Below the pieces are notes generated by a model, which did not search any database, was not told the DNA's origin, and worked only from the letters and a program-made list of their open reading frames with translations. From Paenibacillus nasutitermitis (GTDB taxonomy: Bacteria > Bacillota > Bacilli > Paenibacillales > Paenibacillaceae), in assembly GCF_014641075.1 (NCBI RefSeq), contig NZ_BMHP01000005.1, forward strand, positions 1 through 64,000: 64,000 nt of DNA, in the 5' to 3' direction. A program made the position numbers and the translations under genes. Positions 59,786-64,000 of this stretch are shown piece by piece (the first letter of the stretch is position 1; every line of letters starts with the position of its first letter).

Positions 59786-60712
59786 TTACGGTCTTTGCAG
59801 AACACGCTGTACATACATTTCCACAAAACGCCGGCTGTCCACTTCCGTGCAGACCCAGATGTCGCTCTCGCCCGGCTCTTGATGCCAGTTCATGCCGGAG
59901 AGGTTGATGCTCATCCCTCTTGTGTATTGGCCTTGCGTCTCGATATCGATCTTGCGCCGCTCCAGCTTCACGAGATCCTCGCAGTACGCAACCGCGACCG
60001 CCAGCGGATCATGCAGATAAATATGCGGCGACTGCCAATATTCCCTCATCCGCATGACGAGCTGTGCAGTCGGATCGCTGCTGGCGCGGATTTGAGCGGT
60101 CTGTTCCTCGGAGAGCAGGCACTGGAAGGTGACATCCAGCCCGACTGCGATGATTTTGACGCCGGCTTCAAATACGACGCGCGCCGCCTCCGGATCGCAG
60201 GAAAAATTGTATTCGCTTACATTCATGCCGTATGCGCCGCCCATAACGACGATTTTCTCGATGCCAGTCTTTATTTCCGGCTTCACTCTCAGAGCCAATG
60301 CAATATTGGTAAGCGCGCCCAGCGTAATGAGCGTTACCGGATGCTCCGAGCGGAGAATCGTTTCGATTATAAATTCGGCCGCGGTCTGGTCCGCCGCTAC
60401 AGCCTCGCCGTTCATTTCCTCCAGAAATTGATGAGGCGGCTCGTCGAAGGCAATGGCGGCGCCGTATACGTTCCGGTTAGCCAGCGGCCGGCCCGCTCCC
60501 GGGATGACTGGGATATCCGGATGCCCGGCTCCCCGCAGCAGGCTGGACACGATCTGGGCCCGCCGGTACGTATTCTTGAAAACGGTCGTGACCCCCAAAA
60601 CCATAAGCTCAGGCGACTTTAAAGCTAAAAATAAAGCTAACGCATCGTCGATGTCGTCCCCGATATCCGTATCGATAATGACACGCTTGCGGGAATCCAT
60701 GGTGCTTGGCAA
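59786..60712 (-). CDS. Nucleoside hydrolase (IUNH family)
   Basis: 308 aa. The calcium/ribose motif DTDIGDDIDDALAL is near residue 15. VTLITLGALTNIALAL and IVVMGGAYG follow, and HDPLAVAVAY near residue 235 supplies the second Asp of the metal site. It would hydrolyse the N-glycosidic bond of ribonucleosides to base and ribose in the cytoplasm. The TTG at 60712 has AAGGAGG with ideal 7-bp spacing; the ATG at 60700 lies too far. It heads the ABC operon with a 20-bp gap and is divergent from an AraC regulator. Confidence 0.9.
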   Translation of the reverse strand: MPSTMDSRKRVIIDTDIGDDIDDALALFLALKSPELMVLGVTTVFKNTYRRAQIVSSLLRGAGHPDIPVIPGAGRPLANRNVYGAAIAFDEPPHQFLEEMNGEAVAADQTAAEFIIETILRSEHPVTLITLGALTNIALALRVKPEIKTGIEKIVVMGGAYGMNVSEYNFSCDPEAARVVFEAGVKIIAVGLDVTFQCLLSEEQTAQIRASSDPTAQLVMRMREYWQSPHIYLHDPLAVAVAYCEDLVKLERRKIDIETQGQYTRGMSINLSGMNWHQEPGESDIWVCTEVDSRRFVEMYVQRVLQRP

Positions 60713-60996
60713 TGTGATGCCTCCTTCAATTCGGTTGATCATGATTTTTCCGGCTGGCAGCCTGCAGAACTGACCCTCCGTTACCCCTTATCCTTTTTTC
60801 AGAAGACTAGCTTACAGCTGTTTGGCACATAGAAAAATTTATCATAATCTTAAGTCTCCCTTCTATCCTGAATTGGTTAAAGATTATTAAAATATGGCTA
60901 AATAATTTTCAGCGTAAAACCTGAAAAACCCTAGTAAATCCGTGAAATCTCTTTTATACTATTACCTAATTATGGTGAACTGTAGAGGAGAACGTT

Positions 60997-61764
60997 ATGT
61001 TCGCAAACAAGCTGGAGCTGCCTTTTGTTTTCTATCACAAGTCTGACACCGAAATCAGCTTTCACTGCCACGATTGTTATGAGTTGGTCTATTATCTGAG
61101 CGGTTCCGGAACAACCATCATCGGCGATGTCGAACATGAATATACGGCGAATACCTTCAGCCTGATCCGTCCGCGAACCTATCACAATGAAACTCATTAT
61201 GAGTCGACCGAATTATTTTGTTTTGGTTTTTCATTGAGCGACAGCAATACCATCAAGCTGGAAAATGGATTGTACCCCGATCAATCCTCGCTGCTAATGC
61301 AAATAGCCAGCAAGCTGAGGCATGAAATCCTGACCAAACGGATCCATTACCAGATCAAGCTGGAGCTGCTCCTGAACGAATTTCTGATTGAATACGAGCG
61401 GATGCGTTCGGCGCGTTCCTTTGTCGATTCCTTCGAATACATCGAGAAGTTCCTAAACGAGAATTTCAATCAGGAAATCCAGCTCCCTTCCCTGGCCAAA
61501 ATCACCGGATACAGCTACGATCATTTCCGCCATATTTTCAAAGCCAAGACCGGGGAATCGCCGATGAGTTATATCATTAACAGGCGGATCGAGCATGCCA
61601 AGAAGCTGATGCTGTCCACGGATATGACCATGAGCTCGATCTCCCAGGACTGCGGGTTCTCCAACAGCTCCCAGTTTGCCGGCACCTTCCGCAAGATGAC
61701 AGGGCTGACACCGACCGAATTCAAGAAGAAGCATTATATCCAGTGGGATGCTTCGCGAAAATAG
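60997..61764 (+). CDS. AraC-family transcriptional regulator
   Basis: 255 aa. An N-terminal cupin-like sensor (FHCHDCYELVYYLSGSG, FSLIRPRTYHNE) is followed by two helix-turn-helices at about 150-250: LPSLAKITGYSYDHFRHIFK and MSSISQDCGFSNSSQFAGTF, ending with the consensus FRKMTGLTPTEFKKK. GAGGAGAACGTT precedes the ATG and a TATACT -10 lies at 60955-60960. It is divergent from the nucleoside-hydrolase/ABC operon, which it probably activates. Confidence 0.92.
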   Translation: MFANKLELPFVFYHKSDTEISFHCHDCYELVYYLSGSGTTIIGDVEHEYTANTFSLIRPRTYHNETHYESTELFCFGFSLSDSNTIKLENGLYPDQSSLLMQIASKLRHEILTKRIHYQIKLELLLNEFLIEYERMRSARSFVDSFEYIEKFLNENFNQEIQLPSLAKITGYSYDHFRHIFKAKTGESPMSYIINRRIEHAKKLMLSTDMTMSSISQDCGFSNSSQFAGTFRKMTGLTPTEFKKKHYIQWDASRK

Positions 61765-61784
61765 GTTTTTTCGTTATCAAGACG

Positions 61785-61805
61785 TTATCCACAGAGTTAT
61801 CCACA
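61785..61805 (+). other. Two perfect DnaA boxes in direct repeat
   Basis: TTATCCACA occurs at 61785-61793 and again at 61797-61805, only 3 bp apart, in the gap between the AraC stop and the terminator. Both match the strongest DnaA-box consensus TTATNCACA. The position, far from any sign of dnaA or dnaN, suggests a DnaA-binding or titration site rather than an origin. Confidence 0.7.
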
Positions 61806-61840
61806 TAACTGTTCGCATTTTCCCGGCGGGTCTGGAAGAA

Positions 61841-61880
61841 AAAAGAGCGATCCTGGTCATCATGCCGGGATCGCTCTTTT
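61841..61880. terminator. Bidirectional terminator between convergent genes
   Basis: A 13-bp perfect stem (61841-61853 with 61868-61880) flanked by A and T runs; it serves the AraC gene and the GH106-like gene. Confidence 0.85.
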
Positions 61881-61897
61881 TGATTGGAAGATATTAA

Positions 61898-64000
61898 TCA
61901 GGTCTGCTCGAAAGTCACCAGCACAGACTGACGTCCTTTAAGACTCAGCTGCGCCTCCGTCCTCCCGTCCTTCGCCTTGACAGGTAAATCCGCAGCTTTG
62001 CCTGTCAGCGGATCCCATAGCCTCGCCTTCGCCGCGCTCACATTGAACTGCGCCTTCAGTGAAGACGGGGAATCCGCCGTATTCACGATCAGATACGTGA
62101 TGCCCTCTTCCTTCTGTTTCTTCAGATAGATGATTTCCGGATGCACTTGGTCCAGCACCAGATCGGCTTCCAGCAGGGGCTTCAATTGCCCGGCAATCCC
62201 TTTGGGTTCCTTGACCTGTATGACCGCGGGGCTCCTCAGAAGCGTCTGAAGGAGCTCCGGGGCAGGCTCCATTTTCTTATCTCTGCGTATAAAAGCCGGC
62301 GACTCGCCCTGCATCACGATGTGAACGCCTGCATCGGCAAGCTGCTCCAGCTTCTTAAGCAGACCCGCCTCCAGAACGCTCGTCCGGGGAATGACAACCG
62401 TATCGAACGCCCAGCCTGCATCGGTCACCAGCTTTCCCCCCTTGATTCCGCTCTCCAGCAGTGCGCCGGTATCCAAATAATCGAAGTCCAGCTGATTCTC
62501 CACCAGATTCATCGCCACATCCCTGAAATTATTGCTGATGGCCACCGCTTCCGGCGCGAAATCTTTGGGATCCATAGACATGGCAGGGAGCGTCTTTGCC
62601 CATACGCCCTCAATAGGGTAATAAACAGCAATCTTTGAAGCCTGCTTCCCCCCGTCCAGCATATAAGCGATACGGCCGATATAATCGGTAAACAGCCGGT
62701 TCTCTTCCTGGCTCATCTTGTCGTCCTCATAATAGGAATTGAAATGGTCGACACCAAACGCGAACTGAACCGCTATTGCACCCAGTCTTCCGTCAAAGCT
62801 GGTCTCCTCCGTGTCGAAGGCATTGGAGATTTCACTCATCACATGTTCCTTGCGATAATAATGGGCTGCCGAGCTGGCCATCTTGGCCGTCGTCACCGCC
62901 CATTTCTTCGCCGTCTCGGGAAAAGCGGTCAGCAAATCGATGCCGGGCATCTGCATATGCTTGTAGAACGCGAACAGGTTCCCCTCAAATATGGCTTGGT
63001 AGAACAGGTCCTCCTCCAGCAGCAGATGCCCGGAGCAGGCAACGCCGCTCTCGCTGCAGAAATTCTCCAGCGGTTGAAAATAATGCTCCTCGACCAGCTC
63101 CGACAAGGTCTGGTAATAGTCCATCCGGACCGCCTGGGCTTCCTTGCTGTCTCCAGCCTTTAGATAGGGAAGCGAAGGGATAAGGTCATACCCTCTGCGC
63201 TGCTTGAATTCCTCGGCCAGCTGATTGCCCCAGCCGAGCGTTGGCAGCAGCGGCACGTCCGGGTCGGGTGCATCCAGCACCGCCGGCTGACGCGGCGAAG
63301 GACCGATATACGTGCCCATCAGCGAAGGCTCGTCGGTGAAGAAAGCTTCGATGCCTTTGCCGAAATATTCCTTCAGACGCTCATAATACTGCTTGTGCGT
63401 GACATTGATGAAGGTCTCGGCCGCTTCCTTCTCCAGCAGATTGATATACCGCCGCTGCTCATACCAGTTGTTCACGGCATGGGTGCCTTCATAGAAAGGC
63501 TTCTGTACAAAATAATAGACGATCCAGCTTCCTTCCGGCACGTCCCACAACAGATTGCCCGCTTCATCCGTAAACGGCATCAGATCGACTGCAGAACCGG
63601 GATCATAGCTGTTTTCGCTGCCCTTGAAGGCTTTGACGGATATGACGCTGCCATGGCCCTTCGGATGCGCAATTTCAAGTTTCTTTCCACCGGATGCGGC
63701 TTTGGCGATCACTGCGAGGCCCTGCGCCTCCAGATCAGGGCGCTCCTTCAGCACAAGCCCTCCGGCCGTTCCGCTGGGATAACCCCGCTCATCGTAAATC
63801 CATACGCGCAGGCCCAGCTGATCGACGGCATACTGGATATTCTGCTTCAGAATTTCCCAATATTCTTCGGTTTTCAGATATCCCTGATACGCCACGTTGG
63901 TGACCATGCCCCCATAACCCATATCCTTCAGCTGCTTGATTTTGCCTGTATGCAGATTGTCATGGATCATCCGCAGCGGCCGGTAGCGGACATCAGGATC
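61898..64000 (-). CDS. GH106-like glycosyl hydrolase (alpha-L-rhamnosidase type), 5' end outside window
   Basis: At least 700 codons, open to the right edge. DPDVRYRPLRMIHDN at the edge, LKDMGYGGMVTNVAYQGYL, then LRVWIYDERGYPSGTAGG are characteristic of the GH106-related family. IEAFFTDEPSLMG near residue 225 supplies an acidic pair that could be catalytic. The protein lacks recognisable signal residues in the visible part because the start is missing. It is a likely rhamnoside- or uronide-releasing enzyme. It is convergent with the AraC gene and shares the terminator at 61841-61880. Confidence 0.8.
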   Translation of the reverse strand, partial: DPDVRYRPLRMIHDNLHTGKIKQLKDMGYGGMVTNVAYQGYLKTEEYWEILKQNIQYAVDQLGLRVWIYDERGYPSGTAGGLVLKERPDLEAQGLAVIAKAASGGKKLEIAHPKGHGSVISVKAFKGSENSYDPGSAVDLMPFTDEAGNLLWDVPEGSWIVYYFVQKPFYEGTHAVNNWYEQRRYINLLEKEAAETFINVTHKQYYERLKEYFGKGIEAFFTDEPSLMGTYIGPSPRQPAVLDAPDPDVPLLPTLGWGNQLAEEFKQRRGYDLIPSLPYLKAGDSKEAQAVRMDYYQTLSELVEEHYFQPLENFCSESGVACSGHLLLEEDLFYQAIFEGNLFAFYKHMQMPGIDLLTAFPETAKKWAVTTAKMASSAAHYYRKEHVMSEISNAFDTEETSFDGRLGAIAVQFAFGVDHFNSYYEDDKMSQEENRLFTDYIGRIAYMLDGGKQASKIAVYYPIEGVWAKTLPAMSMDPKDFAPEAVAISNNFRDVAMNLVENQLDFDYLDTGALLESGIKGGKLVTDAGWAFDTVVIPRTSVLEAGLLKKLEQLADAGVHIVMQGESPAFIRRDKKMEPAPELLQTLLRSPAVIQVKEPKGIAGQLKPLLEADLVLDQVHPEIIYLKKQKEEGITYLIVNTADSPSSLKAQFNVSAAKARLWDPLTGKAADLPVKAKDGRTEAQLSLKGRQSVLVTFEQT

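Overview
The window looks like chromosome from a spore-forming, plant-polysaccharide-degrading Gram-positive of the Paenibacillus type. The signs are an S-layer-anchored secreted enzyme, a YheC/D-type spore-coat protein, CUT1 sugar ABC transporters, many LacI/AraC/DeoR/MerR regulators, frequent TTG and GTG starts with strong GGAGG ribosome binding sites, and a GC content that looks moderately high. The genus is inferred from gene content and style, not from a marker gene. No rRNA, tRNA, CRISPR array, prophage or intact insertion sequence was seen.

Region 1 (1-3.5 kb, minus strand): the 5' end of a dihydrodipicolinate-synthase-family gene, then a DeoR regulator with an araL-araM-like pair (sugar-phosphate phosphatase and glycerol-1-phosphate dehydrogenase) that has its own promoter and DeoR-type operator. 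Region 2 (3.7-12.3 kb): a YheC/D ATP-grasp protein, a DUF6492-like glycosyltransferase relative, and two large overlapping GC-rich genes (1392 and 746 aa) of unknown function. These two are the best candidate in the window for an undescribed system. Region 3 (12.4-18.7 kb, minus): a phosphotransferase, then a C1 module of FdhD, a molybdopterin formate-dehydrogenase-like enzyme, a DUF2294 protein and glutathione-independent formaldehyde dehydrogenase. Together they could convert formaldehyde to formate to CO2. Region 4 (18.8-23.1 kb, minus): an SPFH protein with five zinc ribbons, a four-TM protein and three tandem paralogous membrane proteins with a winged-helix-like segment and a C-terminal zinc ribbon.

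Region 5 (23.3-30.4 kb): thioesterase, YjlB-like cupin, Gfo/Idh/MocA oxidoreductase, a cyclic-nucleotide-binding domain fused to an SLC13-type transporter, pirin with a small partner, and a GlsB-type membrane protein. Region 6 (30.6-44.7 kb): a glycan locus with an unknown 741-aa protein, an intergenic tandem repeat, a GH2 beta-mannosidase, a 1625-aa secreted SLH protein carrying an internal dockerin-like domain, a LacI regulator and a second secreted protein homologous to the core of the SLH protein. One LacI-like operator motif recurs at the promoters of the SLH gene, lacI and the second secreted gene, which suggests a self-contained circuit.

Region 7 (44.9-47.5 kb) reads AT-richer: NUDIX hydrolase, a truncated VOC gene, and an aldo/keto reductase with its MerR regulator and a textbook 19-bp-spacer MerR promoter. 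Region 8 (47.7-55.6 kb) holds DUF4432, DUF1540, a methyltransferase, an AraC relic, carbonic anhydrase, a stalk-domain secreted protein, another Gfo/Idh/MocA enzyme, a membrane-anchored lipoprotein and an MBL-fold hydrolase. Region 9 (55.7-64 kb) is a nucleoside hydrolase plus CUT1 ABC transporter operon with an embedded Ig-like protein, a divergent AraC regulator, two perfect DnaA boxes and the 3' part of a GH106-like glycosidase cut by the window edge.
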